From positions 5,174,001 to 5,238,000 of the forward strand of contig NC_009937.1 in NCBI RefSeq assembly GCF_000010525.1: DNA of 64,000 nucleotides, given 5' to 3'. This document shows positions 7,930-19,079 of the stretch, piece by piece. How positions within the stretch are numbered: the first letter of the stretch is position 1; every line of letters starts with the position of its first letter. The translations under genes were made by a program, and so were the position numbers. The notes under the pieces were generated by a model. The model worked only from the letters and a program-made list of their open reading frames with translations, was not told the origin of the DNA and made no database searches. This DNA comes from Azorhizobium caulinodans ORS 571. GTDB lineage: Bacteria > Pseudomonadota > Alphaproteobacteria > Rhizobiales > Xanthobacteraceae.

Positions 7930-8952
7930 TCAGCGCCAGCCGAGCGCCGGCGCGACGTGCTTCAGGATCGCCTCGATCACGTGGGCGTTGTAGTCGACGC
8001 CCAGTTGGTTCGGCACGGTGAGGAGCAGGGTATCGGCCTCGGCGATCGCCTCGTCCTTGCGCAGTTCCTCGATCAGCACGTCGGGCGTCGCGGCATAGCT
8101 GCGGCCGAAGATGGCGCGGGTCTTCTCGTCCAGAAAGCCGATCTGGTCGGCGCTTTCATTGCCCCGGCCGAAATAGGCGCGGTCCCGCTCGTCCACCAGC
8201 GCGAAGATGCTGCGGCTCACCGACACGCGCGGCTCGCGGTCATGGCCCGCCGCCTTCCAGGCGTCCCGATAGACGCGGATCTGCTTGGCCTGCTGGATGT
8301 GGAAGGGCTCGCCCGTCTCGTCATCCTTCAGCGTCGAGCTTTGCAGGTTCATGCCCCGCTCCGCCGCCCAGACGGCGGTGGCGTTGGAGCCCGCGCCCCA
8401 CCAGATACGCTCGCGCAGGCCTTCCGAATAAGGCTCAAGGCGCAGCAGGCCGGGCGGATTGGGGAACATGGGGCGCGGATTGGGCTTCGCGAAGCCTTCC
8501 CCCTTCAGGACGTCCAGCAGCACCTCGGCATGGCGCCGGCCCATGTCCGCATCGCTTTGTCCCTCGGCCGGCTGGTAGCCGAAATAGCGCCAGCCATCGA
8601 TCACCTGCTCCGGCGAGCCCCGGCTGATGCCGAGCTGGAGGCGGCCTCCGGCGATGAGGTCCGCCGCCCCGGCATCCTCCGCCATGTAGAGCGGATTCTC
8701 ATAGCGCATGTCGATGACGGCGGTGCCGATCTCGATGCGGCTGGTCCTGGCCCCCACCGCTGCCAGCAGCGGGAAGGGCGACGCCAGCTGGCGCGCGAAA
8801 TGGTGGACACGGAAATAGGCGCCGTCCGCGCCCAGTTCCTCCGCCGCCACCGCAAGGTCGATGGATTGCAGCAGCGCATCGCCCGCCGAGCGGGTTCCGG
8901 AATTGGGCGAGGGCGTCCAGTGGCCGAACGAGAGAAAACCGATCTTCTTCAA
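7930..8952 (-). CDS. LLM-class (luciferase-like) flavin-dependent oxidoreductase
   Basis: A 340-residue TIM-barrel protein of the bacterial luciferase-like monooxygenase family, which uses reduced FMN or F420. Recognisable parts are the N-terminal IGFLSFGHW strand, AAEELGADGAYFRVHHF (residues 37-53), the RIEIGTAVIDMRYENPLYMAEDAGAADLIAGGRL region, and GISRGSPEQVIDGWRYFGY. The substrate cannot be read from sequence. The start appears to be TTG at 8952, since no in-frame ATG fits the family's N-terminus and the Shine-Dalgarno sequence is weak. It runs convergent to the LVIVD gene and divergent from ftsW. Confidence 0.85.
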   Translation of the reverse strand: MKKIGFLSFGHWTPSPNSGTRSAGDALLQSIDLAVAAEELGADGAYFRVHHFARQLASPFPLLAAVGARTSRIEIGTAVIDMRYENPLYMAEDAGAADLIAGGRLQLGISRGSPEQVIDGWRYFGYQPAEGQSDADMGRRHAEVLLDVLKGEGFAKPNPRPMFPNPPGLLRLEPYSEGLRERIWWGAGSNATAVWAAERGMNLQSSTLKDDETGEPFHIQQAKQIRVYRDAWKAAGHDREPRVSVSRSIFALVDERDRAYFGRGNESADQIGFLDEKTRAIFGRSYAATPDVLIEELRKDEAIAEADTLLLTVPNQLGVDYNAHVIEAILKHVAPALGWR

Positions 8953-9057
8953 GGGTCACACGGGGATTTCGTGAAAGTTGGCCGGACGCTACGCCCCAAA
9001 GCGCGGCAGCGCCACTCACGCGCTCGTAAAGGCTGCCATGCCGCAGGCGCGCGGTCC

Positions 9058-9073
9058 TTAATCCGCCGTCAAC
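9058..9073 (+). promoter_or_regulatory. CtrA-like site upstream of ftsW (one mismatch)
   Basis: TTAA, seven bases, then TCAAC, which differs from TTAA-N7-TTAAC at one position. It lies about 50 bases before the ftsW start in the divergent gap with the LLM gene, where the rightward dcw half must have its promoter. Confidence 0.4.
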
Positions 9074-9121
9074 CAAGTCCGCCCCATGGTGTCCGGCAGT
9101 TTCCGCCGGAGTGTTTTCGAG

Positions 9122-10348
9122 ATGATGTCGCGCGCCGACCGCACCGTGCTGAGCGAGTGGTGGTGGACGGTGGACCGCCTGCTGCTCGGCAGCCTGCTGG
9201 TCCTGATGATGGTGGGCATCGTCCTGTGCCTCGCCGCCTCCCCGCCGGTCGCCGCGCGCCTCGGCATCAACGATCCCTTCCACTTCGTGGACCGGCAGAT
9301 CTTCTTCCTGCTGCCGGCCATCGGCGTGCTGTTCGGCACGTCCTTCCTCCAGCCGCGCACCATCCGGCGCATCTGCGTGGTGGTGTTCGCGGTCTTCCTG
9401 GTACTGCTGTTCGCTACGCTGGTGATCGGCCCGGAGGTGAAGGGCGCCCGGCGCTGGCTGAACCTTGCCGGCATCACCGTGCAGCCCTCCGAATTCCTGA
9501 AACCCGCTTTCGTGGTGCTGGCCGCCTGGCTGTTCTCCGAAAGCGGCAAGCGGCCGGAAATGCCGGCCCAGTTCCTCGCCGTGGTGCTGCTCGGCTCCGT
9601 GCTGCTGCCCCTCGTGATGCAGCCGGACTTCGGCCAGACCACCCTCATCTGCCTCGTCTGGGGCGCCCTGTTTTTCCTCGCGGGCCTCAGGTGGATCTGG
9701 ATGGTGGGCCTCGGCGGCGTCGGCGCGGCGGGCCTCTTCCTCGCCTATAAATTCGTGCCGCACGTGACCAAGCGCATCGACCGCTTCCTCGATCCGGCGA
9801 GCGGCGACACCTATCAGGTGGATACAGCGCTGGAGAGCTTCCGCCATGGCGGGTGGCTGGGACAGGGACCGGGCGAGGGCACGGTGAAGCGCATCCTCCC
9901 CGACGGCCACACGGACTTCGTGTTTTCCGTGGCGGCGGAGGAGTTCGGCATCATCCTGTGCCTCATCCTGCTGGCCTTGTTCGCCTTCATCATCCTGCGC
10001 AGCCTGAACCGGGCCGTGAAGGAGCAGGACCCCTTCTCCCGCTTCGCCGCCACCGGCCTTGCCATGCTGTTTGGCCTTCAGGCCTGCATCAACATGGCGG
10101 TGAACGTGCACCTGATGCCCGCCAAGGGCATGACCCTGCCCTTCATCTCCTACGGCGGCTCATCGCTCATCTCCATCGCCTTCGGCATGGGCATGCTGCT
10201 GGCCTTCTGCCGCGCCAAGCCCGGCGCCTCGGCGATGGCGGCGCTGAGCGAGCCCATGTCGCTCCCCAAGGGCGCTGTGCTCGCCACCCCCATCGACCCG
10301 ACGCACGCCGAAGACCACGCCGGCGGCCCCACGGCGGTGCCGGCGTGA
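9122..10348 (+). CDS. ftsW: FtsW, septal peptidoglycan glycosyltransferase (SEDS family)
   Basis: A 408-residue polytopic SEDS protein that polymerises lipid II at the septum with FtsI. It begins MMSRADRTVLSEWWWTVDR, typical of alphaproteobacterial FtsW, and has about ten hydrophobic segments. Signature strings are GARRWLNLAG, QPSEFLKPAFVVL, LPLVMQPDFGQT, a YQVDTALESFRHGGWLGQGPG loop, LPDGHTDFVF and MPAKGMTLPFISYGG. The SEDS catalytic Asp is expected in the YQVD-type loop. An upstream ATG twelve codons earlier is less likely. It is the first gene of the rightward half-cluster and overlaps murG by four bases (GTGA). Confidence 0.96.
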   Translation: MMSRADRTVLSEWWWTVDRLLLGSLLVLMMVGIVLCLAASPPVAARLGINDPFHFVDRQIFFLLPAIGVLFGTSFLQPRTIRRICVVVFAVFLVLLFATLVIGPEVKGARRWLNLAGITVQPSEFLKPAFVVLAAWLFSESGKRPEMPAQFLAVVLLGSVLLPLVMQPDFGQTTLICLVWGALFFLAGLRWIWMVGLGGVGAAGLFLAYKFVPHVTKRIDRFLDPASGDTYQVDTALESFRHGGWLGQGPGEGTVKRILPDGHTDFVFSVAAEEFGIILCLILLALFAFIILRSLNRAVKEQDPFSRFAATGLAMLFGLQACINMAVNVHLMPAKGMTLPFISYGGSSLISIAFGMGMLLAFCRAKPGASAMAALSEPMSLPKGAVLATPIDPTHAEDHAGGPTAVPA

Positions 10349-11448
10349 GCAAGCTCGTCCTCCTCGCCGCCGGCGGCACCGGCGGCCATCTCTTCCCCGC
10401 CGAGGCGCTGGCCGCCGCGCTGGCCGCACGCGGCTTCACCATCGACCTTGCGACCGATTCCCGCGCCGCCCGCTATGCCGGCCACTTCCCGGCGCGCGAA
10501 CTCCACGTGCTCTCCGCCGACACGGTGCGCGGGCGCTCGCCCGTGGCGCTTGCGAAGACCGCCTTGGCACTCGGTGGCGGCTTCCTTTCGGCGTTAATGC
10601 TGCTCCGGCGCATCAAGCCTGCCGTGGTGGTGGGCTTCGGCGGTTATCCCACCGTGCCGCCGTTGATGGCCGCCAGCCTCACTGGCGTCCCGAGCCTCGT
10701 GCATGAGGCGAACGGCGTGATGGGCCGCGCCAACCGCCTGCTGGCGAGCCGTGTGAAGGCCATCGCCACCGGCTTTCCCGGCATTCTCGACAGCGACCCG
10801 GCCCTCAAGGCCAAGGCGGTCTGGACTGGAAATCCTCTGCGCCCCGCCGTGCTGGAAGTAACCCGCATCCCCTATGCGCCGCCCACGGCCGAGGGGCCGC
10901 TGAACCTCCTGGTGTTCGGCGGCAGCCAGGGCGCGCGGGTGATGTCCGACATCGTGCCGGAGGGGCTTGCCCAACTCGACCCGGCGCTGCGCCCCCGCCT
11001 CAGGATCGTGCAGCAGGCCCGCGCGGAAGACCTCGACCGCGTGCAGGGCACCTATGCGCAAGCCGGCATCACCGCCGAGGTGGCGCCCTTCTTCAATGAT
11101 CTGCCCGCCCGCATGGCGGCGGCCCAGCTTGTCATCTCGCGCTCCGGCGCCTCCACGGTGGCCGAGCTCTCCGCCCTTGGCCGGCCAAGCCTTCTCGTGC
11201 CGCTGCCTGGCGCCATCGACCAGGATCAGGCCGCCAATGCCAAGGCGCTCGCCGCCACCGGCGGGGCGCTGCCCATCCCGCAGGCCGAGTTCACGCCCGA
11301 GCGCGTGGCGCGGGAGATCACGCGGCTTGCCGCCGCGCCCCAGACATTGACGCAGATGGCCGATGCGGCCAGAAGCGCGGGCGTGCTCGACGCCGCCGAC
11401 CGGCTGGCGGATCTCGTCGCGCGCCTCGCCGGCTCGCCCTCGGCCTGA
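10345..11448 (+). CDS. murG: MurG, lipid II synthase (UDP-GlcNAc transferase)
   Basis: A 367-residue GT-B glycosyltransferase that adds GlcNAc to lipid I on the inner membrane face. The N-terminal G-loop [30 protein letters not shown], the central [14 protein letters not shown], and [32 protein letters not shown] match the family. The usual EQN-type loop reads [12 protein letters not shown], with Ala where Gln is common. It starts GTG inside the ftsW stop. The frame also extends upstream through ftsW, but that is a shadow. Confidence 0.97.
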   Translation: MSKLVLLAAGGTGGHLFPAEALAAALAARGFTIDLATDSRAARYAGHFPARELHVLSADTVRGRSPVALAKTALALGGGFLSALMLLRRIKPAVVVGFGGYPTVPPLMAASLTGVPSLVHEANGVMGRANRLLASRVKAIATGFPGILDSDPALKAKAVWTGNPLRPAVLEVTRIPYAPPTAEGPLNLLVFGGSQGARVMSDIVPEGLAQLDPALRPRLRIVQQARAEDLDRVQGTYAQAGITAEVAPFFNDLPARMAAAQLVISRSGASTVAELSALGRPSLLVPLPGAIDQDQAANAKALAATGGALPIPQAEFTPERVAREITRLAAAPQTLTQMADAARSAGVLDAADRLADLVARLAGSPSA

Positions 11449-11506
11449 TCAGACCTTTCGCGGCACCGCGCCCGGCGGCGCCGCCCGCAAACTGGACGAC
11501 ACCGCT

Positions 11507-12910
<1,404 letters not shown>

Positions 12911-12977
12911 GGAGCCTTGCCCCGAGCATGACAAAGTCATACGCGCCGCTATGATTGGTCCCGAAAGGGGATATCCC

Positions 12978-13253
12978 ATGCGGAGCAGCAAGCCGATCAC
13001 GGTCACGCTCGGCGATATGGCGCCCCGGGTGGAAGCCCTGCGCCGCGCCGGACATTATGCCTCGACCAGTGAAGTGCTGCGCGCGGGCGTCCGCGCTCTC
13101 GAGCGCGAGCAGGAGGCGCTCGACGCTTATATGCGGGAGCACGTCCGCCAAGCCCTCGAAGACCCCCGTCCCAGTGTTGATGCGGACGAGGTGTTCGATC
13201 GGCTGAAAGCGCTTCACCAGAGGTCCGAGAAGGCCGATGGGCGTGAGCCTTAA
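12978..13253 (+). CDS. parD: ParD-type antitoxin
   Basis: A 91-residue ribbon-helix-helix protein. The N-terminal SKPITVTLGDMAPRVEALRRAG, then YASTSEVLRAGVRALEREQ, follows the ParD/CopG pattern, with a flexible acidic C-terminus that would wrap the toxin. An AGGGG tract sits seven bases before the start. It overlaps the next gene by 17 bases, typical of type II toxin-antitoxin operons. The pair interrupts the murC-murB series. Confidence 0.85.
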   Translation: MRSSKPITVTLGDMAPRVEALRRAGHYASTSEVLRAGVRALEREQEALDAYMREHVRQALEDPRPSVDADEVFDRLKALHQRSEKADGREP

Positions 13254-13557
13254 GGTCACGTTCAGGCCAAGAGCCGCCGAAGACTTGGAGCGGCTCTATA
13301 TCTTCATTCGGGACGCGGCGGACGCCGGCCCGGACATCGCCATCCGCTTCGTTCTCAGCATTCAGGAGCAATGTGCGCGTCTGGCAGACATGCCGGAACG
13401 CGCGCCCCTGCGCCCGGAGGTCGGGGAGGACGTCCGGGTTCTGAGCATGAAGCGGCGCATCTCCATCGCCTATCGTGTGCGCCGGACGGAGGTGGAGATT
13501 CTCGGCATCTTCTACCGAGGCCAAGTGCTGGATCTGGATCCGCCAGGCGAGAAATAG
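13237..13557 (+). CDS. parE: ParE/RelE-superfamily toxin
   Basis: A 106-residue toxin of the ParE branch, known elsewhere to poison DNA gyrase. Family features are VTFRPRAAEDLERLYIFIRD at the N-terminus, RFVLSIQEQCARLADMPERAPLRPE in the middle, and the C-terminal strands RRISIAYRVRRTEVEILGIFYRGQ. The active frame is intact. Whether the target is gyrase or the ribosome cannot be told from sequence. It is translated from a start inside parD. Confidence 0.83.
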   Translation: MGVSLKVTFRPRAAEDLERLYIFIRDAADAGPDIAIRFVLSIQEQCARLADMPERAPLRPEVGEDVRVLSMKRRISIAYRVRRTEVEILGIFYRGQVLDLDPPGEK

Positions 13558-13706
13558 GCGATGCACCGGAGAGCGGGGCTCGGTGACCGGCCCGCCTCAT
13601 CCCCTTTGCCCGCTAAGCACAGGCGGCCAGCAAAGGGTACGGTTGCGTTGCGGGAGGGGACGGGCTAGGCATCCCCCCATCCACCGGTCGAGCCTCGGAG
13701 ACGCCC

Positions 13707-14594
13707 ATGAGCCGCAACCTTCAGGTGGCAGCCGCAAGCGTCTTGATCGGGGTCATCGTCCTGGCCCTCAAAGGCGCGGCCTATTGGGTCACCGGCTCCA
13801 TCGCCCTTCTGTCCGACGCGCTGGAAAGCATCATCAATGTCGCGGCCTCGCTCGCGGCCTTCTTCGCGCTCCAGATCAGCGGCCGGCCGGCCGACGACAA
13901 CCACCCCTACGGGCATCACAAGGCCGAGTATTTCTCGGCCGTGCTGGAAGGCGTGCTGATCGTCGTCGCCTCCCTCTCCATCCTGCGGGAGGCCTATTAC
14001 GGCTTCCTCGAGCCGCATCTCCCCGAGCAGCCGCTGAACGGCATGCTGCTGAACGGCGCCGCCACCATCATCAACGCCGTGTGGTGCGTGGTGCTGCTGC
14101 GCATCGGCAAGGCCCGCCGCTCGCCCGCCCTCATTGCCGACGGCAAGCACCTCATGACCGACGTGGTCACGTCGGTCGGCGTGCTTATCGGCTTCGTGCT
14201 GGTGCCGGTCACGGGATGGCCGCAGCTCGATCCCATCCTCGCGGGCCTCGTCGCCATCAACATCCTCTGGACCGGCTGGGGCCTGATGCGGGAGTCCGTG
14301 GGCGGCCTCATGGATGCCGCTCCGCCGCCGGACGTGGTGGGCCGCATCCGCGAACTCGTCTCCACCCATGCCGCCGGCGCCATCGAGGCGCACGACCTGC
14401 GCACCCGCCATGCCGGCCGCATGACCTTCGTGGAATTCCACCTCGTGGTGCCCGGCGACATGACGGTCGCCGCCGCCCACGTGATCTGCGACCGCATCGA
14501 GCGGGCGCTGGAGGAGGAGATGGACGACACCATCATCACCATCCATGTGGAGCCCGAAGGAGAGGCCAAGCATCGGGGCGTGGTGGTGCTCTGA
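13707..14594 (+). CDS. Cation diffusion facilitator (CDF) family metal exporter
   Basis: A 295-residue inner-membrane metal/proton antiporter. The first segment is [21 protein letters not shown]. Transmembrane metal-site motifs appear as [19 protein letters not shown] (Asp pair in helix 2) and [14 protein letters not shown] (helix 5). The family signature [13 protein letters not shown] lies near residues 70-82. A cytoplasmic domain of about 90 residues ends the protein. The motifs suit Zn(II) or Fe(II) export, but the metal is not decided. It stands between parE and murB with a 112-nt-range gap to neither gene's benefit, and looks like part of the same insertion as the toxin pair. Confidence 0.87.
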   Translation: MSRNLQVAAASVLIGVIVLALKGAAYWVTGSIALLSDALESIINVAASLAAFFALQISGRPADDNHPYGHHKAEYFSAVLEGVLIVVASLSILREAYYGFLEPHLPEQPLNGMLLNGAATIINAVWCVVLLRIGKARRSPALIADGKHLMTDVVTSVGVLIGFVLVPVTGWPQLDPILAGLVAINILWTGWGLMRESVGGLMDAAPPPDVVGRIRELVSTHAAGAIEAHDLRTRHAGRMTFVEFHLVVPGDMTVAAAHVICDRIERALEEEMDDTIITIHVEPEGEAKHRGVVVL

Positions 14595-14661
14595 GGGATC
14601 GGAAGCCGCGCGGCCACGCCCCGCATTGGCAGCCGGCGCGGGAGCCGCTAAAGCCCCGCGC

Positions 14662-15588
14662 ATGACAACGCCCGCCTTTCCCGATCTCGTGCCCGCCCTT
14701 GCCGCCGCGCTTCCGGAGCTGCGAGGCAAGCTCACCGCCAATGCCCCCATCGCCGATGTGACCTGGTTCCGCGTCGGCGGACCGGCGCAGGTGCTGTTCC
14801 AGCCGGCGGACGAGGCGGACCTCGCCTATGCGCTGGCGCACCTGCCGGCGGAGATCCCGGTCACGGTCATCGGCCTCGGCTCCAACCTCATCGTGCGCGA
14901 CGGCGGGGTGCCCGGCATGGTGATCCGGCTGGGGCGAGGCTTCACCGACATTGCGGTGGACGGCACCACAATCGTCGCGGGCGCGGGCGTGCCGGACGTG
15001 AAGGTGGCGCGGGCGGCGGCGGATGCAGGGCTCGCAGGCCTTGCCTTCCTGCGCGGCATTCCCGGCGCCATCGGCGGCGCCTTGCGGATGAACGGCGGCG
15101 CCTATGGCGGCGAGACCAAGGATGCGCTGATGTCCGCCCGCGCCGTGGATCGTGCCGGGCGCATCCATATCCTCTCCCTGGACGACATGGGCTTCACCTA
15201 TCGCCACAGCGCCGCGCCGGAAGACTTCATCTTCACGCAGGCGACCTTCCGGGGCACGCCCGGCGAGGTGGCGGAGATTCAGGCGGAGATGGAGCGCATC
15301 ACCTCCTCCCGCGAGGCGACCCAGCCCATCAAGAGCCGCACCGGCGGCTCCACCTTCAAGAACCCGCCGGGCCATAAGGCTTGGCAATTGGTGGACGCCG
15401 CCGGCTGCCGGGGCCTCGTCCTGGGTCGCGCGCAGGTGTCGGAGATGCACACCAACTTCCTCATCAATCTCGGCTGCGCCACCGCCGCCGAGATCGAAGG
15501 CCTCGGCGAGGAAGTCCGCCGCCGGGTGCTGGAAACCAGCGGCGTAACGCTGGAGTGGGAAATCAAACGGATCGGCCTTCCGGCCTGA
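14662..15588 (+). CDS. murB: MurB, UDP-N-acetylenolpyruvoylglucosamine reductase
   Basis: A 308-residue FAD enzyme reducing UDP-GlcNAc-enolpyruvate to UDP-MurNAc. FAD-binding features are [35 protein letters not shown] and [21 protein letters not shown]. The substrate-binding half has [17 protein letters not shown], whose Ser is the proton donor, and [14 protein letters not shown]. The lack of the extra loop marks it as type II. The start is the ATG at 14662; the frame's upstream extension overlaps the CDF gene and is not used. Confidence 0.97.
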   Translation: MTTPAFPDLVPALAAALPELRGKLTANAPIADVTWFRVGGPAQVLFQPADEADLAYALAHLPAEIPVTVIGLGSNLIVRDGGVPGMVIRLGRGFTDIAVDGTTIVAGAGVPDVKVARAAADAGLAGLAFLRGIPGAIGGALRMNGGAYGGETKDALMSARAVDRAGRIHILSLDDMGFTYRHSAAPEDFIFTQATFRGTPGEVAEIQAEMERITSSREATQPIKSRTGGSTFKNPPGHKAWQLVDAAGCRGLVLGRAQVSEMHTNFLINLGCATAAEIEGLGEEVRRRVLETSGVTLEWEIKRIGLPA

Positions 15589-15747
15589 CACTCGCGGCTC
15601 TGCGCCCGGGTCAGACACGCCCCGTCCCCGCCACGTCTCAGCCTCACGCCCGCCCTTAGGAAATTACACACCGCCCTGAGGTTAACTGTGCCGATGCGGG
15701 CGCCCGTGCGGGGCGCACCGCGGGCGTAGGTCGGGAGTTCGGGCGAG

Positions 15748-16668
15748 ATGGCGAAGCATGTGGCTGTGCTGATGGGCGGATGGTCTCCGGAACGGGAGGT
15801 CTCGCTCCGGTCCGGCGCCGGCTGCGCCAAGGCGCTGGAAGAGGTCGGCTACCGCGTCACCCGCGTGGATGTGGACCGCGACGTGGCCGAGGTGCTCGCC
15901 CGCCTCAAGCCGGACGTGGCGCTGAACCTGCTGCACGGTTGCCCCGGCGAGGACGGGACCATCCAGGGCATCCTCGAAATCCTGCGCATTCCCTATTCCC
16001 ATTCCGGCGTGCTCGCCTCCGCGCTCGCCATGGACAAGGCCCGCGCCAAGGTGGTGATGGCGGCGGCCGGCATTCCCGTGCCCGGCGGCCATCTCGTCAC
16101 GCGGGCCGAGGCGGCGAAGGGCCACGTCCTGCCCCCGCCTTATGTGCTCAAGCCCAATACCGGCGGCTCCAGCGTCGGCGTCTTCATCGTCAAGGAAGAC
16201 CAGCCGCATCCGCCGCAGGAGCTGTTCCGCGCCGACTGGACGTTCGGCGAATCACTGATGGCCGAGCCCTTCATCAAGGGCCTCGAACTCACCTGCGGCG
16301 TGATGGGCGACCGCGCGCTGGACGTGATCGAGGTGGAAGCTGTGCACGGCTTCTACGATTATGAATCCAAATACGCCGCCGGCGGCTCCCGCCACATCCT
16401 TCCGGCGCGCGTTTTACCCCAAATTTACCAACAGGTCCGGATGCTGGCCCTTGAAGCGCACCGCGCGCTCGGCTGCCGGGGGATCTCCCGTGCTGACTTC
16501 CGCTATGACGACACCCTTCCCGATGGAAAGGGGCTCGTGTGCCTGGAGGTCAACACACAGCCCGGCATGACCGAGACGTCTCTGGTGCCGGACATGGCGG
16601 CCCATGCGGGCATTTCCTTCGGCGAGCTTGTGACATGGATGGTCGAGGACGCGACGCTGGATCGCTGA
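15748..16668 (+). CDS. ddl: D-alanine--D-alanine ligase
   Basis: A 306-residue ATP-grasp enzyme making the D-Ala-D-Ala terminus of the stem peptide. Visible motifs are VLMGGWSPEREVSL (N-terminal Gly loop), LNLLHGCPGEDGTIQG, VLKPNTGGSSVGV (ATP grasp), EPFIKGLELTCGVMGD, a YDYESKY loop, SRADFRYDD and LEVNTQPGMTETSLVP near the C-terminus. The Tyr loop is of the D-Ala type, so no sign of D-lactate specificity. It begins after a 159-base gap from murB and stops 14 bases before ftsQ. Confidence 0.97.
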   Translation: MAKHVAVLMGGWSPEREVSLRSGAGCAKALEEVGYRVTRVDVDRDVAEVLARLKPDVALNLLHGCPGEDGTIQGILEILRIPYSHSGVLASALAMDKARAKVVMAAAGIPVPGGHLVTRAEAAKGHVLPPPYVLKPNTGGSSVGVFIVKEDQPHPPQELFRADWTFGESLMAEPFIKGLELTCGVMGDRALDVIEVEAVHGFYDYESKYAAGGSRHILPARVLPQIYQQVRMLALEAHRALGCRGISRADFRYDDTLPDGKGLVCLEVNTQPGMTETSLVPDMAAHAGISFGELVTWMVEDATLDR

Positions 16669-16682
16669 GGCAGGAGGCCCCG

Positions 16683-17669
16683 ATGGCCAACCCCAGCCCG
16701 GCCCGGCCGCGCCCGGCCGGCGAACCCACCCAGACCCGCCGCCCGGCCCCGCCGCAGGCGGCTGCGGCGCGGCGCCACAAGCCGCGCCCCATCAGCGACT
16801 TCCGGCCGCCCAGCCGGCTCTCCCTGCTGCTGCACCGGCTCTCGGTGCGCATGGGTGCCTCCAGCATCGGGCGGCGCAGCGGCGGCGTGCTGGCCTGGCT
16901 GGTGATCGGCGGCTTCGTCGCCTACGGCACCGTGCTCGGCGGCCATGTGGAGGAAGCCCGCTCCCTCGCGGTGGACGTGGGCGACCTTGCCGCCAACGTG
17001 GCCGGCTTCCGCATCAAGCAGGTGGACCTCTCCGGCCAGAACCACGTCACCCCCGCCGAGATCCTGGCGGCGGCCGGCATCAAGCAGACCACCTCGCTGC
17101 TGCTGGTGGACGCCGATGCCACCCGCCAGAAGCTGGAGGAGATGCCGTGGATCGCCAGCGCCACCGTGCGCAAGCTCTATCCCGACAAGATCCAGATCGC
17201 GGTGGTGGAGCGTCAGGCCTATGCCCTCTGGCAGGTGAATGGCGAGCTCAAGGTCATCGCTCGCGACGGCACCCCCATCGCCCCCTATTCGGATGATCCG
17301 CGCTACATCAGCCTGCCCATCGTGGTGGGCGAGGGCGCACAGAAGCAGGTGCAGGACATCGTCGATGCCCTCGGCCGCGTGCCGGCGGTGCGTGACCAGG
17401 TGCGCGCCTCCATTCTGGTCGCCGGCCGGCGCTGGACGCTGAAGCTGCGCAACGGCATCGACGTGCGCCTGCCCGAACAGGGGCTCGACGGCGCCCTCAC
17501 CGAACTCGCCGATCTCGATCGCGACAAGAAACTGCTCACCCGCGACATCACAATCGTGGACCTGCGGCTGCCCGACCGGGTCGTCGTCCGCCTGTCCGAC
17601 GCTGCCGCAGATGCCCGGATGCAGATGCTCAAAGCCCGTGCCAAGGCCAAGAAGGTAGGCGCCACATGA
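16683..17669 (+). CDS. ftsQ: FtsQ/DivIB cell division protein
   Basis: A 328-residue bitopic protein linking early and late divisome parts. Residues 1-65 are a long basic, Pro-rich cytoplasmic tail. The membrane segment is about 68-86 (GVLAWLVIGGFVAYGTVLG). The POTRA domain starts near 108 (FRIKQVDLSGQNHVTPAEIL) and is followed by the FtsQ beta domain with MPWIASATVRKLYPDKIQIAV. GGAGG precedes the start. Its stop overlaps the ftsA ATG by four bases. Confidence 0.95.
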   Translation: MANPSPARPRPAGEPTQTRRPAPPQAAAARRHKPRPISDFRPPSRLSLLLHRLSVRMGASSIGRRSGGVLAWLVIGGFVAYGTVLGGHVEEARSLAVDVGDLAANVAGFRIKQVDLSGQNHVTPAEILAAAGIKQTTSLLLVDADATRQKLEEMPWIASATVRKLYPDKIQIAVVERQAYALWQVNGELKVIARDGTPIAPYSDDPRYISLPIVVGEGAQKQVQDIVDALGRVPAVRDQVRASILVAGRRWTLKLRNGIDVRLPEQGLDGALTELADLDRDKKLLTRDITIVDLRLPDRVVVRLSDAAADARMQMLKARAKAKKVGAT

Positions 17670-18991
17670 GGTCTCGCCTCGCTCAGGGCTTCGCCCCGAA
17701 GATGCGCCCGCTGCCGCCCAAGAAGAGCGGCATCGTCGGCGTGCTGGATATCGGCACCAGCAAGATCGTGTGCATGATCGCCCGCCTGAAGCCGCGACCG
17801 GCCTCCGACGTGCTGCGCCGGCGCACCCACTCCATCGACGTGCTCGGCATCGGCCACACCCGCGCCCATGGCGTGAAGGGCGGCGCGGTGGTGGACATGG
17901 CCCGCGCCGAGGCCGCCATCCGGCAGGCGGTGGACATGGCCGAGCGCGCCTCGGGCGTGCAGATCGCCTCGGTGATCCTCGGCGTCTCCGGCGCGCGCCT
18001 GTCCTCGCAGCATTACGAGGCGCAGGTGCGCATCACCGCCTCGGCGGTGGAGGAATTCGACATCCGCCGCGTGCTGGAAGCCGCCTCCACTTATGCGGTG
18101 GGCGACGGCCGCGCGGTGATGCACGCTCTGCCCGTGGGCTACACGCTCGACAGCCGGCGCGGCATCGGCGAGCCGTGCGGCATGCTGGGCAAGGAGCTCG
18201 GCGTCGACATGCATGTGGTGACGGGCGACCTCACCTCACTGAAGAATCTCGTGCTGTGCGTGGAGCGCTGCCATCTCGGCATCGAGGCCATGGTGGCCGC
18301 GCCGTATGCGGCGGCGCTCTCCTCACTCACCGACGACGAGATGGAACTCGGCGTCACGCTCATCGACATGGGCGCCGGCACCACCACCTTCTCGGTAGTC
18401 TCGGGCGGCCACTGCATCCATGTGGACGGCATCGCGGTTGGCGGCCAGCACATCACCAATGACGTGGCGCGCGGCCTGCCGGCCCGCCTCGCCGACGCCG
18501 AGCGCCTGAAGGCGCTGCACGGCGCGGTGGTCGCGGTCTCCTCCGACGAGCACGACATGCTGACCATCCCGCCGCTTTCGGGCGACGAGCGGGACCAGCC
18601 CAACCTCGTGCCGAAGTCGCGTCTGGTGACGATTGTGAAACCACGCGCGGAAGAAATCGTGGAACTGATTCGCGATCGCCTGAAGGCCTCCGGCCACGTA
18701 GGCGACGCGGCGCGCCGCCTCGTGCTCACGGGCGGGGCCGCGCAGCTCCAGGGCCTGCCGGACCTCATGGCCCGCGTCATCGGCCCACAGGTGCGAATCG
18801 GCCGCCCGCTTGGGGTTTCCCGCCTGCCGGAAGCGGCGCGAGGCACGGCCTTTGCCGTGGCGGCGGGCCTGCTCGTCTATCCGCAGGTGGCGGGCCTCGA
18901 ACATTTCGAGCCGCGGCGGCGTCAAGCCGTCGGGGCGGAGAGCGGCTCTTATTTCGGCCGCGTTGGTCAATGGCTGCGTGACAGCTTTTAG
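17666..18991 (+). CDS. ftsA: FtsA, actin-like division protein
   Basis: A 441-residue actin-fold ATPase that anchors FtsZ to the membrane. The phosphate-1 motif is VGVLDIGTSKIVCMIARL near residues 25-42. The 1C subdomain carries GVKGGAVVDMARAEAAIRQA. Phosphate-2 is VTLIDMGAGTTTFSV, and the adenosine motif is VLTGGAAQLQGLPDL. The C-terminal amphipathic helix reads FGRVGQWLRDSF. The start overlaps ftsQ as ATGA, giving the tight coupling usual for this pair. Confidence 0.97.
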   Translation: MRSRLAQGFAPKMRPLPPKKSGIVGVLDIGTSKIVCMIARLKPRPASDVLRRRTHSIDVLGIGHTRAHGVKGGAVVDMARAEAAIRQAVDMAERASGVQIASVILGVSGARLSSQHYEAQVRITASAVEEFDIRRVLEAASTYAVGDGRAVMHALPVGYTLDSRRGIGEPCGMLGKELGVDMHVVTGDLTSLKNLVLCVERCHLGIEAMVAAPYAAALSSLTDDEMELGVTLIDMGAGTTTFSVVSGGHCIHVDGIAVGGQHITNDVARGLPARLADAERLKALHGAVVAVSSDEHDMLTIPPLSGDERDQPNLVPKSRLVTIVKPRAEEIVELIRDRLKASGHVGDAARRLVLTGGAAQLQGLPDLMARVIGPQVRIGRPLGVSRLPEAARGTAFAVAAGLLVYPQVAGLEHFEPRRRQAVGAESGSYFGRVGQWLRDSF

Positions 18992-19002
18992 AGATGGTTA
19001 AC
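18987..19002 (+). promoter_or_regulatory. CtrA-like site before ftsZ (one mismatch)
   Basis: TTTA, seven bases, then TTAAC, which differs from the CtrA consensus at one position. It overlaps the ftsA stop codon and ends 77 bases before the ftsZ start. A further TTAAC follows at 19013. In Caulobacter ftsZ transcription is CtrA-controlled; here this is inference. Confidence 0.4.
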
Positions 19003-19079
19003 CGTGAGCCGCTTAACTAGGGGCAGACCACGGATTCGGAACCGTCGGGACGGCGCTTCGGGCGCAACGGAGTGAGGAC

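Noticed and set aside
19013-19017. Pair of TTAAC half-sites before ftsZ (18998 and 19013) as a CtrA site
   Set aside because: The spacing between the TTAA blocks is 11 bases, not seven. The TTTA-N7-TTAAC reading at 18987 fits better.
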